Assembly: GCA_033439265.1 (NCBI GenBank)
Contig: JAVTVX010000031.1
Coordinates: 6,805,501-6,869,500, forward strand
From: Dillenia suffruticosa
Lineage: Eukaryota; Streptophyta; Magnoliopsida; Dilleniales; Dilleniaceae
Direction of reading: 5' to 3'
DNA length: 64,000 bases
The position numbers and the translations under genes are program-made. Positions 1 through 12,187 of the stretch are shown here, piece after piece; within the stretch, counting starts at the first letter, position 1; each line of letters opens with the position of its first letter. The notes under the pieces are model-generated. The model saw nothing but the letters and a program-made list of their open reading frames with translations, searched no databases and had not been told where the DNA came from.

Positions 1-1949
1 TTTCCATGAGTCAACCATTGAATTCTTTTGGCTGAATGTCAACGAACAGCTTACCATCTCTAACAACTCCTTTGATTCCAAGCACCTTCCTTTGAGCCAA
101 ATACTTTCTTTACATTTCTAAAGGCTTGAATTTGATTTTATTTCACTTAAGGTTATGATATCTAAGCTTTGATGGTGATTTCGATGTTTTAAGAAATAGT
201 TTTGCTAGGGCGAAGGAAGAATTGTGACAGCAAGAAGAAAGAGATGAAATGAACTTGAGGGCTGAGATTCTATCTATATAAGCTGCTCTCTATCTCTTTC
301 TCTCCATGAAGCCATCGACTCATTTAAGCTATTGAAGACTTTGGGGAGTTGCTTGAGGTGCTAGTAAGCATCCTTTAAGATGTTCTATCATCTTCAGGGG
401 TCCCAACACGAACTTGAAGCTGCTGAAGACTTTTAAAGAGCTATTTGCTTCGCTTACTTGGTAGTGTTTTTCCACTAAGCCAAGGGCTGGAATTGCTCAA
501 TATATAGGTTGAGCTGTTTAAGATGTTTTAAGGGTTTAGGACATGTTATAAAGAAGCTTAGTTGAGATTTTCAAAAGTACGTGGTGAGGTGCAAGTGTTG
601 GAATACTGAACATGTTAAAGTTTTGAGCAGCAAAACTCTTCTTTTCAACACTCTAGGTAAGTAGTTAGACTCCACCCTTGTATTCACTACCATACTAACT
701 ACAGCTCAAGCAATTCACAGCAGAAAGATTCATAGTCTAGTGCTAGGTCTTAAACTCTATCCTAGCATGCGCAAAGAATGCAAAAGGCATTATACACTTG
801 CAAAAAAGATAAAATGCTAAAATGATTTGCTCATGCTCATGCTAGAGGTTTTCTCTTGGTGTTTCGGAATGAGTCCTTACATTATAAGCACCCATATGCA
901 CTTTTATTTTCCTATCATAATGGCTTGGTGACTTTTGCAATTTTGTTGTTGTAATTCTCTATTAAAGACGTTTTTAATCTGCTGGAATTCTACACTAATT
1001 GTGCTCTCTTAAGAAAACAATTCAACATACTATACACAAGTTCATCCAATGCTCCAACATAAGTTTTTTATCCATAAGGGCAATGGTTCGATTCGTGCCC
1101 TCATCATTTTAAATATTTTCTGCGTTTAAAGTGCTTATACATTTTGACCATGTGTATACCCATGTGCCCATATGGATAGACTGTGTGTGACCATATATGG
1201 TAGTCTCAATATCATGATGACTAGGTGTAGATCTATGCCATCATACTGAGTGAAACGTTGTAAGTCCATATCTATGATCCTCAACTCTATACTCCTCTTA
1301 AGTGTTACCATAATCAAAGCTCTTGATACAAGTCACGATGGTGCTTTGAACATGTTCTTAAGAATGAATAGGCATATGTCAAGCAACATCTATTATAAAT
1401 ATAAAACTACCCTCTAATATGTAATTGGTCTCAGATACTAGGTGTAAAATTCCCAAATATCTTGGGTTATAATGCCAATCATGACAACCTATTATTTGAG
1501 TATCTTACCTCTTAACAAAATAGGCATACTTATGTGAGAGTTTAGACGACATAGTACACTGCAAAATATATAGTACCCAAGATAATGGTCTAAACATCAT
1601 CATTCACACATGTGATAACACAAAAGGTGAATGGTACAAAAATTTTAAAATTTTGCTTTTTCTAAATTTTCAATAATAAATTAGACAAACTCTTCCCCAA
1701 AAAATGTCTATTCTACACACTCAAGGCTTACATGAGTAAGATATAAACCTGTGACCACTTCTATATAAACACATAAGTTGGCATATCGAAGGTTCTCATG
1801 AACCGCCCATTAAAAACATTCATATCATCCCCATATGATGAGATCTTTAGGATCAAACATCATAAACTTTGGGGAGATGTATAAGTATCCACTTATCTCG
1901 ACCATAATAAAAAACATGTAAAGCATATTAACGAAGTAGCCACTCTAGG
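1..1949. other. Non-coding stretch left of the hAT-like element
   Basis: I see no intact gene here. A TATA-like stretch followed by CT-rich sequence lies near 285-305, but the ATG after it opens only ten codons. The part from about 1080 to 1940 resembles in texture the non-coding 3' portions of the Copia elements further right and may be retrotransposon debris. This is an impression, not an alignment. The 60-residue minus-strand ORF at 1135-1317 has no recognisable features. Confidence 0.4.
11..210 (-). pseudogene. Coding-like segment with in-frame stops, family not recognised
   Basis: Read on the minus strand, about 60 codons ending at the stop at 11-13 look protein-like: basic and hydrophilic, with the stretch VLGIKGVVRDGKLFVDIQP near the end. 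The same frame contains two stops further upstream and no good start codon. It could be the 3' remnant of a host gene or of a transposable element. I do not recognise the family, and the window edge cuts off further context. Confidence 0.2.
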
Positions 1950-2413
1950 CCAGGGGTGTTAATGACACCAGATAGTATCACGGGTATCCGTGACACTATC
2001 CGGTCAAAGTTCGAGCCCGAGCTCGGTCAAACCAAGCTCGAGTCCGAGCTCGGACTCATGTAGCTGGGTATCGAGCTTGATCTCAAGCCCAGCTGTGTCA
2101 AGCTCGAAAACTCAACGAGCTACCCGAAATATTTTAATTTTTTTAAAAAATGAATTTTATATATAATTATATATATATATTTTTAAAAAATTATATATAA
2201 AATTATATTTTTAGGTATATTTTTTAAATATATTACTTGTACCACCCAATGACACTATCCAACGATATTACCTGATAACACCCGACAACACTTTGAGGTT
2301 GAGCTCAAGCTCGAAAAATATAAACTCGGCGAGCTCAAGCTCACCTAAAGTACATCGAGCTCGAGCTCGGGTATTGTGATACCCGAGCTCGACCCGAGTG
2401 TCATAACACCCCT
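1950..2413. mobile_element. hAT-like miniature inverted-repeat element
   Basis: The ends are near-perfect inverted repeats: CAGGGGTGTTAATGACAC on the left and the complement of AGGGGTGTTATGACAC on the right. The element is flanked by an exact 8-bp duplication ACTCTAGG at 1942-1949 and 2414-2421, the duplication size made by hAT transposases. The 464-bp body has no coding capacity. It is made of GAGCTCG-rich palindromic segments around an AT-rich core, as seen in many plant hAT-type miniature elements. Movement would need a transposase from elsewhere. Confidence 0.85.
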
Positions 2414-2689
2414 ACTCTAGGCAACAAGTATGTCCTTGTCTCTGGGGTGGTCATCGTTGATCTTCGACATAGTCACACGGTATATAGGTATCATACTCTA
2501 ACGTCTAGATCTTTAAGCCCTCATACAGGCCTCTAGCTCTACCAAGGTGTTAAGCTTCTAAAAAATAAATCAACTTGTATAAGTATGGGCCACATATGCA
2601 ATACAAAGCGTAAGACTGACGGTAGGTCATACAATTGTCATACCGCAGAAAAAAATAACAAAATTGATTCGCTAGATTTTGAAAATGAA
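2414..2689. other. Short non-coding spacer
   Basis: Between the hAT-like element and the decayed Copia integrase I see no ORF, repeat or RNA gene. Confidence 0.4.
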
Positions 2690-3454
2690 TTATATTTTGA
2701 AATTTAAGTTCACATTGCTCTTTTCAAGTATCAAGATGAGATTTTGATTATTTATTGCATTTAATCTCCTTTTTTAGCTGCTTATTTTTTTCCTTTAATA
2801 TTGGGCATTAATCAAAATAAGAATCAATAAAATGGACAGTAAACACATTGCCATTTGATGGCTCTAGAAATTTAATTATAGATGATGATTTATAACTAAT
2901 ATATATTCCTAAACTCCTTTGAGAACCCATCTCTGTGTGCTGTGGTGGAGCAATTTGGATGATACTACATTTCCAAAAATTCTAAGATGAGACCTATTTG
3001 CTTCTTGTCTAAAAACCAACTATAAATTGGAGAATTCATGATAACTAGTTGATCTGATGTAAATTAGTGCCGCAGCATATAAAATAGCACGTTGCCAAAT
3101 AGAAATTGGCAGGTTTGATTTTATAAATAAGGGTCTTACAGTAAATCATTCACGGTTAATAAAAGATTCTATCATACATTTTTGTACGTGAACATGTACT
3201 ATAGGATATTCAATAGTTATCCCGATTAATAAATAAAAATATTAAAATTTTGAAAGATAAATTCACTAACATTATTAAGATGAATTGTCTTTATTAGATA
3301 ATCTGAAAATTTTGCTCATAATCTAATTAATTGATGAAATAATCTCGCAAAAGGCAAATTATAAGTTGAAATTAAATAAACATGTGACCATTTTGTTGAA
3401 ACATCAATCAAAATCATAAAATATACAAATAATCCATATGGTAGATGTATCGGT

Positions 3455-3489
<35 letters not shown>

Positions 3490-3730
3490 ATTGTATACAT
3501 TCTAGAAATACAATGGGTTGAATCTCAATTTTTGCCTGTGATGGTTTAATAATTAACCTCTCTTGGGAATGATCAGTCCAAAAGAATTCATTGGGTTGAA
3601 AAATCTTTTGAATTTTTAATAAATATTCACATGAATTTAAAAAAATATGGTATTATTATTGAACCAGAATGACTCAGTAGGCAAATAATTAAATTTTCAC
3701 TGGTAGTAAAATTTTGATTCATAATGGCAT
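2690..3730 (-). pseudogene. Decayed Copia integrase fragment
   Basis: Minus-strand frames, broken by many stops and shifts, read in order as the parts of a Copia integrase. Near 3500-3700 is a GAG-pre-integrase segment, partly preserved as LLSHSGSIII. The catalytic core near 3200-3430 contains FMILIDVSTKWSHVYLIS. The region before reverse transcriptase at 2890-3130 contains FLDKKQ followed by a LILEFLEM stretch. A downstream stretch near 2770-2895 reads SSSIIKFLEPSNGNVFTVHF. The order matches a Copia polyprotein read leftward. I found no LTRs, gag or RNase H. It does not look like the same lineage as the complete Copia element at 5413-13739. Confidence 0.6.
3457..3486. repeat. (AT)n microsatellite
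   Basis: About fifteen uninterrupted AT dinucleotides inside the decayed integrase sequence. Confidence 0.95.
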
Positions 3731-4689
3731 GTATTTCAATTGTATTTATATATTTGTAATACAAACCACATAAATATTCATATTTACAAAACACAAATAT
3801 TCAATATTATTTACATCTATTGTCTTAATATGGTATCTATTTTTTGGATATCTTTAAAATTTAATAAATTCTTTTAGATTTTATTGACCACAATGCATTG
3901 TTAACAAAATCACCAACATTGGTTGGTGTCCTTGGTTAAGGAAGTTGCACCATTCCACCACTTTCGGGATTCGACTCGGGATAGAAGCGGAAAAAACAAA
4001 TATTGGAAGATCCGTCCCTACAAAGCGAGCCCTACAGTGATCGGTTCAGAATAATCAAGGTAAAATTTTAGATACCAGACGATGGCCTAACCAAAGTACA
4101 AATGATTAGTAGGTTACTACACAGTGTCTCACAGAATTCCTGGGAACATATTATAAAATAAGTTTTAACTGTTTCAGCGCAGAAGAGTGAGATAAAATAA
4201 ACAAACTTAACAATGAAGCTTGCCACAATAAATGAACCATAATAATCATATAATTCAAATTAGAGAAATAGCTCAAGTTTTTAAGATTGTCTTATGTAGT
4301 AGAATTAAAAAAGTTTGAAAATTAAATTTCACATATAACTAAAGATACACAAGATAATTAAGAACAGCTTGCTTCTTGCCTAATATAGCTCTATGAAGTT
4401 TAGTCAAATCATTTAAATGTCATTTTTTTTTATAAAAAAAAGAATTTTTATATAGATGGATATATTAAAAGAAATTTATAAAAAGAGAATTGTTTAAATT
4501 TCGATAAAACAATTTGATTAAACTTCTGAAGAGGATATAGAAATGTTTGTCTACCCTTATTGTAGCAAAGGGGGAACAATCAAAATATCAAAAGCAATGA
4601 TACGATGGGGGTTCAATTATGAACAAATATGGTAGAATTAGGGAGAATAAGCATCCAAGGCATATCACATGGAATGTCTATGTAAAAGC
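3731..4689. other. AT-rich non-coding stretch
   Basis: No intact ORF or RNA gene is visible. The portion at 3940-4160 has slightly more balanced base composition and looks like LTR or leader debris. I could not pair it with a second copy in the window. Confidence 0.35.
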
Positions 4690-5040
4690 TACATAATATC
4701 ATCAACATCCTTGCCCAACAATTAGTCTCCTTTGTGAACATTTCAATTCCTCAAGTGGCAATCAACCCATTGTATGAACATCTTTGTATCCAACATTTGA
4801 CCAAGACACAAATTCCTTCATTAATACTCCGTAATGTACCATAGTATGAGTAGCATTGCACACTAGAAGACATCCTAATTGACAAACTCAAAACCTTGGA
4901 AATAGTACATGTATCAAAACAACCCTTGTACACTTTGTCCTGGACCCAAATTAAAAAGAAGTTCATTTCCTATACATAGAAATAACACTTCTTCTGCATT
5001 CCAAATTGTACATACAAACACATGGCACCCATATTCCCAA
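4690..5040 (-). pseudogene. Possible PPR-like gene remnant
   Basis: A 71-codon minus-strand ORF (4751-4966) and its flanks contain short stretches that recall plant pentatricopeptide-repeat proteins: a TCTISKVLSLSI segment, QCYSYYGTL, and SYNGLIA near the end. The ORF is bounded by stops and the apparent repeats are out of frame with each other. If the reading is right, this is an old pseudogene. The match rests on motif resemblance alone, so chance similarity is quite possible. Confidence 0.27.
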
Positions 5041-5412
5041 TTGTGGATGATTTCTCTAAAATGATGGGGTTATATATTATGACTTATATATATACATATG
5101 TACATACGTATATGTATATATCAATTATATGTATAGATATACATACATATATTTTAATTATTCTTCTTTATATATATACGTACATATATATATAGAACAT
5201 TTACTGAATAAATTATTGTTATTCATTTTAATTTACGAGCAAGATTTGTTCAATATAATTATTTGACGTTGACTGTTTCTATATATTTTATTTAGTAATG
5301 TGCAAACCAAATGGTAGAGACAAGACTTACTCTGTTCATACACTATTATTCTTTTAATTTCTTTTTTTTTAGGTTCATTACACTATATACATACTTTTTT
5401 GATAGCAAATAT
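5041..5412. other. AT-rich spacer left of Copia element 1
   Basis: Alternating TA-rich sequence with no coding capacity. The last five bases, AATAT at 5408-5412, are the left half of the probable target duplication of the Copia element. Confidence 0.5.
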
Positions 5413-5895
5413 TGAAATTCTTTTCGTATAATCAACACATGATTTTCATATTTTTTCAATTCGAAATAAAATAGGATTTAAGGTTAAATCACTAACCATT
5501 TTGATACGCGGTCAAAAAGTAATCATGTACGGTTTGCTTTTGTTTTTCACGATCCAAATACTCTTAAATAAAATATATGAATTGCCATCTTCAAACCCTT
5601 AACAATGGAGTTTTTATTTTTATTTTTATTTTTATTTTTTTGTGTTCTTCACTGTCTCTCTTTTTGGCTTTGCATATAATGGAGAAGAAGAAAAATTAGG
5701 AGTTACCCACATCCACTCATTTGATATTTTCATACACAATTGTAAGTAATTTCCTTTTGCTTTTCAAAATTCAAATAACTAAGGGGAAGTTGGGAGAAAA
5801 ACTACTCCCCCTTGGTTTCTTATTTGAATTTTAGTAATAGGGTTTGGGTTGGGTCAATCCCATATGGACGACCCAATCCCCTTTAATTTCCTACA
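5413..5895 (-). repeat. 3' LTR of Copia element 1
   Basis: On the minus strand it starts TGTAGGAAATT and ends TTTCA, the usual TG...CA. It aligns along its length with 13266-13739. The purine-rich stretch GAGTGGAAGA lies directly before it on the minus strand, as expected for a polypurine tract. Confidence 0.9.
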
Positions 5896-6977
5896 TCTTC
5901 CACTCGTATATGAGAGTTTGACCCGTACTTAACTCAGTTATTTCATATATCAATAATTTCATACCGTCAAATGGATCGTGTGACCAGCAAGTTCATCAAG
6001 AGTTCAAAATTATATACCGGTTAAGAATATATAACAGCTCACTATTAAATACAATGAGGATACCAAATTTCGCTATACCCCAAACTTCTTTCTGCCATAC
6101 TTAGTCAACGTATCTCTCGTCTCTCAAACAATATATATGAGAGCATACTTGACTTAATACAAATTATGCATTCATAATTATGTTTCAAAACACTAAGTTA
6201 AAATATAACTGGTCGGCCTGTAAATACAAAACAACGTACCAGCTATAAGATAGTCTTCCTTTCACACTCTATCTATTCCTTTCATTTTAGCTGCTTTCCT
6301 AGTCATGCACTGCAAAACTGAATCAATCGTGATTTATTGGTTACATGCTAAGATAGCAATACTAAAATAAAGTTTAAAAAAACAGGCGAAAATCTTAAGG
6401 GTATTGAATGAGGTTAATTACAAACCTCTAGATCTCACACAATAAGGTAGAGGGATTCATTAACTCATTGCCCATAGGGTCATTGAAAGCACACGTGGTA
6501 TGAACACGTGCTATGATACCTTTTCTATTTATTTAGAAGTATATGTCTATTTCAAAATTATAATGTATCGTACAGGTTTTAGTCCAAGTATACCACAATA
6601 CTTGACCTGATTTTCTCTTCTTACAAGCCCTTCATAATCATTACAATTTTAAGAGAAAATCACACCTAACTCTTAGACAAGTATAACGGATTGTAAGAAA
6701 TCCGTTTCGATTATCAAGAAAATATATTAAAAGGTAATCTCATCTTAGCTTTTCACTAAGGCGGCATATATATGTTAACTAACTACAAATTAATATTGTC
6801 TCATTTCTACATATCACATAGATATTAGAAACGATTGCTCGTTTGAGAGAGGCAGTCTAAAAAAAAGTTGTCCGACATACTTTAAATTAAGACATAAGAA
6901 CTTGCAAGTACAAAACAAACTCAAATGTCATTAGTATTATGAGCAATACATCATGATCATTATATACATAAATACAA
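5896..6977 (-). other. Non-coding region between RNase H and 3' LTR of Copia 1
   Basis: About 1.1 kb without ORFs. Parts of it, such as the stretch near 6070-6085 resembling TTCGCTATACCCCA, recur in diverged form near 27650 in Copia element 2. The two elements therefore share a long 3' untranslated architecture. Confidence 0.6.
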
Positions 6978-9900
6978 TTACATTTTACGCAATCCCAGAG
7001 ATTTTACATGCTTTAAAAATACGTCCCTAGGTATAGGTTTCGTTAACGGATCAGCCACCATCATATGTGTGGCCATATATTTCAACGTCACATCCTTTTT
7101 CTCAATAATGTCTCGAATGAAATTGTACTTTGTATTTATGTGTTTGTTCTCCCATGATATTTGGGATTTTTCGTATAAGCGATAGCTGATTGACTATCAC
7201 AATAAATTGTCACAACTTTCACTGAATTGCTTACAATTCCCAAATGTTGTAAAAACCTTTTTAACCAAACACATTTCTGAATTGCAGTAGTACAAGCCAC
7301 AAACTCTGCTTCTATTGTAGAAAGTGATACACATATTTGTTTCTTATTTCTCCAAGAGATGACGCCTTTATTTAATAAGAAAACATAATCTGAGATGGAT
7401 TTGCGTTCATATAAATCGTCACCCCAATTAGTATCTGTGTATCCATTTAATGCCAAATTATTTCCTTGATAACAAAGGGAATAATCTGCATTTCCTTTCA
7501 GGTATCTCAAAATCCTCTTTATAGCAGTTCAGTTATTTTGACCTGGATTGGATTGATACCTACTAATCAAACCCACGACATAGCAAATGTCAGGACGAGT
7601 ACACATCATAGCGTACATCAGACTCCCAACAGCGCTTGAATATGGTACTTTTGACATCTCATGTTTTTCTTCAGCAGTCTTTGGGCATATTGCCAAACTT
7701 AAACATTCGCCTTTAGCCATAAGAGTATCAATGGGTTTACAGCTATTCATCCTAAATCGTTCTAGAATCTTTTTAACATAAAATTCTTGAGATAAAGCTA
7801 ACAATCTCTTGGAACGATCTCTATGGATCTTAACCCTTGTATGTACTTTGCTTCGCCCATGTCTTTGATCTCAAAATTTGATAATAACCAGTTCTTGATA
7901 TTCAGGACATATTTCATATCATTTGCAGCTAACAATATGTCATCGACATACAGATTTAGAATTACAAACTTATCATTTGACTTTTTCATATAAACACAAT
8001 GGTTTTCGTCTATCATTACGAAGTCGTAAGAGATTACAACTCTGTGAAATCTCAAATACCATTGTCTTGAAAATTGTTTGAGACCATAAATTGATCTATT
8101 CAATTTGAAAATTTTGTTCTCTTGGCCTTTAACTATGAAACCTACTGACTGTTGTATGTAGATCTTTAAATTCTCCATTGAGAAATACAGTCTTCACATC
8201 TATCTGATATAATTCTAAATCTAAATTGAAACAATAGCCAATAATAGGCGAATAGTGACAAATCTCACTACTGGTGAAAATGTTTATTCATAATCAATAC
8301 CCTCTAATTGGGTATAACTTTTTGCCACCAGCCGAACTTTATACCTTTTAATTGTTTCTTCAGCCTTGCGTTTAAGTTTGAGAACCCACTTGTTCCCAAT
8401 AGATTTGCGCCCAGGTGGGAGATCAACCAGTTCTCGAGTATGGTTGGAATCTATTGACTTCATTTCTTCCTCCATTGCTTTTACCCACTCATCCTTGGCA
8501 GGACAAGACAAAGCCTCTTTCACATTTTTTGGCTCATCCTCATCCTGTGGAGAAATGATAAAAGCATGTCCTTTAATTTCGTATTGACGTTCAGGCATAC
8601 CTTTCCTAGCACTTTTCCGAACCGATGATTCGGTTGGATTATTGGAATTTGAATCCCTCCCACTATGATCATCTAGGGATTCAACTTCTCGTGGTTCCTT
8701 TGATCCATCTAGCACAAGTCTATCATTTGAATTATTTAATTCAAATAAAGGCTCTCTTTTCATCATATCACCTTTGTTAGGAAAATCATTTTTAAAAAAT
8801 GTCATATTTCGTGATTCAATTGCGGTTGCAGTACCATCTTCGCATTCACTAATGAATACATATCCTTTTGACTAGACAGAGTATCTGATAAAGATACACT
8901 TCTTTCCTCAGGGATCTAGTTTTCCAAACTTATTGTAAGAGTCAAGAATATAGGCTCCCGAGCCCCAAGGTCTAAGTCCATTCAGACTCGATGTTCTACC
9001 AGGCCAAAGTTCATAAAGTGTAGTTGGTACTGATTCTGAAGGCACCCTATTTAAAATATAGGTCGTAGTTAACAATGCATCTCCCCAAAAAGAAATTGGT
9101 AAGTTAGCTTGCGCCATCATGGATCTCATCATATCTAGCAATGTTTTATTTCTCCTCTCAGCAACACCATTCTGCTGAGGTATATGAGAAATGGTCAATT
9201 ATCTGGTGATTCCCTTTTTACTACATAGATCTTTGAATTGATCTGATAGATATTCATGTTCTCGATCTGTTCTCAAAGTTTTAATTGTTCTGTCCATTTG
9301 ATTTTCCACTTCATTCATATAACGTCTAAAACACTCAAGTGCTTCAGATTTTTGAAAAATCAAATAAACATAATCAAATCGTATGAAATCATCTATGAAT
9401 ATAATGAAATATGACACTCCATGTCAAGTCTTCACATTCATTGGACCACAAATATAGGAGTGAACCAATTTCAATGGGAATTCAGCCCTTACTACCTTTC
9501 CAAATGGTTTTCGGGTCATCTTCTCAACAAGACAATATTCACAATTTGGTAAATTAACTTTAGTAAGCGAACCCAATAGTCCTGATTTCAGAAGTCGATT
9601 CATCCTGTCTTGCCCTATGTGACCAAGTCTAGAATGGCATACTTTGTCATCAATATTGGCATTACTAGAAGAACAAACATTTAATGAAATATAATTGTCA
9701 ATATAATAGTTAAACATTTGTCTATCATAATCCAAAGTAAGAAATTCATTAAACAGATATCCAGTACCATAAAACACACCATTATTATAAACACAAACCC
9801 TATCACGAGAAAAGTTCAAGTCATAACCTAGTCTAAGAAGAACAACAACAGAGACTAAATTTCGTCGAATTTTCGGTGCATAGAGAATATCATGTAAGAT

Positions 9901-10066
9901 TAGGTTTTGGCCACTTCGTAATTCTAGTTTGCAAGTACTAATCCCTTTAACTTCTGCCCTCGTATTGTTTCCTACGTATATCTATCTTACACCAGGAGGA
10001 ACTCGACGAAAGTCCACGAATACTTCTCGATCTCTCGTCACAGTCTGTTGCTCCTGAGTCCATAAT
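6978..10066 (-). pseudogene. Copia 1 pol: protease, integrase, reverse transcriptase, RNase H
   Basis: In minus-strand order I see a protease active site DSGATD (10060-10043); GAG-pre-integrase with HSRLGHIGQDRMN (9424-9819); and an integrase core with IDDF, an altered TDREHEY and PQQNGVAERRNKTL (8908-9417). Reverse transcriptase follows, with NKWVLKLKRKAEE (8284-8805) and the catalytic YVDDILLA (7798-8178). RNase H has GYTDTNWGDD, STIEAEFVA and IYCDSQSAIA (7136-7510). The domains fall in different frames with intervening stops, for example between GAG-pre-integrase and the integrase core near 9420. The probable original end is the TAA at 6978-6980. All catalytic residues I can place are present, so decay came from stops and shifts rather than loss of motifs. 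Confidence 0.9.
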
Positions 10067-10995
10067 CTACACAGGATAAGATTCAGAAAGTAAAACAGTG
10101 CTAGAGACATATATAACACTTAGAGAAGTGTTACAGGATTCTATCTTTTTTGGCTCGGGGCATTCTCGAGCGAAATAATCAAGAGCTTTGCAATTATAGC
10201 ACTTCACTTTGCTTTTATCTTTCTTTTTCCAAAATCGTTTACGTTTGTTCTTTCGGTTGGAATTGTTCTTCTTAGACCCTTCCATAATTTCCTTCCCTTT
10301 CTTGCCATTTTTCTTGTTCCCTTTGCGTTTAAAGCCCAAAACTTTTTGGGAACTAGACTCAGCTACAAAAATATTAGAAATCGATTTTATAACACCAAAC
10401 CGCTTATCTTCGAGTTCTACGTGTCAAGCAATATCAAAAAAAGTCTTAATGCTATCATTGTGAGTCAAATTGACTTTCAAGTGCTCCCACTGGTCTGGAA
10501 GGGATCGGATTAACGTTTGAACCTGCTGCTCATCAGATAAAACATGACCTGCTGACTTCAATTTGCTTATCATGTTTGACATGGTTCTCAGGTGTAGTTT
10601 GATACTGTGATTAGACTTCTTTTTATATGTGTCAAACTTGATAGTCAACTGCCTCAAGCAGGTCACACTAGTACCTCCATAGTTCTCTCTGAGGTACACC
10701 CATATGTCATGAGCAGTAGGAAATTATTCACATTCGTGAATGAGATCATCTACCATAGAACTAACTAGGTTGCCACGTGCAGTGGAATTTTTCTTTTTCC
10801 ACGCCTGGTAAGCTTCTTGGTCTCTTCTCTGCTAAGCAGTATTTCTAACTCCTGAGTATTGCATGATATCGTTGATACCCTCTAGGGCATCCTGTTCTTC
10901 CAACACTTACCATATCTTATGACGCCAGATGTCATAATTGTCGCCATTGAACTTATCACCCTTATTAAGGTCAGCTATTATGGATTTTGATGCCA
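10067..10995 (-). pseudogene. Copia 1 gag with zinc knuckle, three early stops
   Basis: The start ATG at 10995 opens MASKSIIADLNKGDKFNG, a typical Copia capsid N-terminus. In-frame stops follow at codons around 30, 55 and 87. After them the frame is open through the capsid-type segment at 10424-10699 (YLRENYGGTSVTCLRQL, MISKLKSAGHVLSDEQQ). A lysine-rich linker leads to a nucleocapsid knuckle, CYNCKALDYFAREC. Its spacing is the usual CX2CX4HX4C, but tyrosine stands where histidine should be. The protein would assemble particles and bind element RNA; this copy cannot encode it. Confidence 0.85.
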
Positions 10996-11413
10996 TGGTT
11001 TGGGTTTTCAAAGAGAGGTAAACGTGAGTTTTTATGCTCATATAATACTTTCAATTTTGTGTTTGAAATTAATATTTATGATAAACGAATACAAGTTATA
11101 GATTCGAAAGTTCATTAAGTTTCCAATCATTATCCATGATTCAAATGTTTGATTACCATTAATTTCAAAGCAACAAAAAAAATATCAGATTTTAGGTGAG
11201 AATTACTTAAATCCTTCCAACCTAAAACCTCCCACTAAAATATTTCACGTATTGAGAATCATGCAAAATAAGAACATATCATTTTCACATACTTGCATGC
11301 TCATATAGATATATATTTTTAAAACTATTCTAAATACATTCATATATATAAAAGAGTCGGTTTACAACTCATGTTAATAGATCCCTACTATACATGATCA
11401 TAGTACATAACTA

Positions 11414-11911
11414 TTTAATAAAGAAATAAAGAGAGATACAATTTCATTTTTCTTATTCTATCTTTTTCTTTTCTTTCATATACATACGAGTAACCATGTC
11501 AATCATTCCTACTGAAAGTTTATCAATAGGAGCAAATTTCCTAACAGCTCTTGGTGGACCGCTGTTGAAATTTAGAGATAGTGATCTTCTCATCTTAATC
11601 TCTATCTGCTTAGTTCGCCATATTTTAAGCAATTTTAGTTTGAAGTTTTTGAGAATGATCCGTTTAATAAAGAAATAAAGAGAGATACAATTTCATTTTT
11701 CTTATTCTATCTTTTTCTTTTCTTTCATATACATATGAGTAACCATATCAATCATTCCTACTGAAAGTTTATCAGTGGGAGCAAATTTCCTAACAGCTCT
11801 TGGTGGACCGCTATTGAAATTTAGAGATAGTGATCTTCTCATCTTAATCTCTATCTGCTTAGTTCGCCATATTTTAAGCAATTTTAGTCTGAAGTTTTTG
11901 AGAATGATCCG
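11414..11911. repeat. Two tandem copies of a 249-bp segment
   Basis: The segment starting TTTAATAAAGAAATAAAGAG at 11414 recurs at 11663 with few differences, ending near 11911. The duplication includes the C-terminal half of the upstream minus-strand ORF, so a second partial copy of that reading frame lies just past the ORF's stop and remains open. The near identity of the copies suggests the duplication is younger than many of the changes between the LTRs. Confidence 0.93.
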
Positions 11912-12187
11912 TTCATCCTCTTCTATTATCTCATCAACCATTCTAGTTAGATTATCAGGGAGAGAATTCCTGATTATATTGAACTCAGCTCTATATCCCC
12001 CAAACCAATGACCCAAATGCAGAAACTCAAACCGTTTTCGACTCATCACTCTCAAGTGTTGTGGCAAAATATGAATTGGATCCATTTTATAATTCATCAT
12101 GTCAGCTAACTTTGCCAAACGTTTGGGAGTCTTCTCAATTTTATTTTTCCCCCGGAGAACAGAAAGAGTTCGCCTGATTCTCACCAT
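11702..12187 (-). CDS. 161-residue ORF upstream of gag in Copia 1, function unknown
   Basis: This is an uninterrupted reading frame in the sense orientation of the retrotransposon, between the primer site and gag. The product is strongly basic (N-terminus MVRIRRTLSVLRGKNKIEK, C-terminus MYMKEKKKIE). It has an acidic patch, DEIIEEDER, near the middle and no membrane segment, signal peptide or metal-binding motif. I do not recognise a family. It may be an extra retrotransposon ORF, or a captured host exon. Survival of a 161-codon frame beside a gag with three stops is notable, but I cannot show that it is translated. Its last portion is duplicated in tandem downstream. Confidence 0.45.
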   Translation of the reverse strand: MVRIRRTLSVLRGKNKIEKTPKRLAKLADMMNYKMDPIHILPQHLRVMSRKRFEFLHLGHWFGGYRAEFNIIRNSLPDNLTRMVDEIIEEDERIILKNFRLKLLKIWRTKQIEIKMRRSLSLNFNSGPPRAVRKFAPTDKLSVGMIDMVTHMYMKEKKKIE

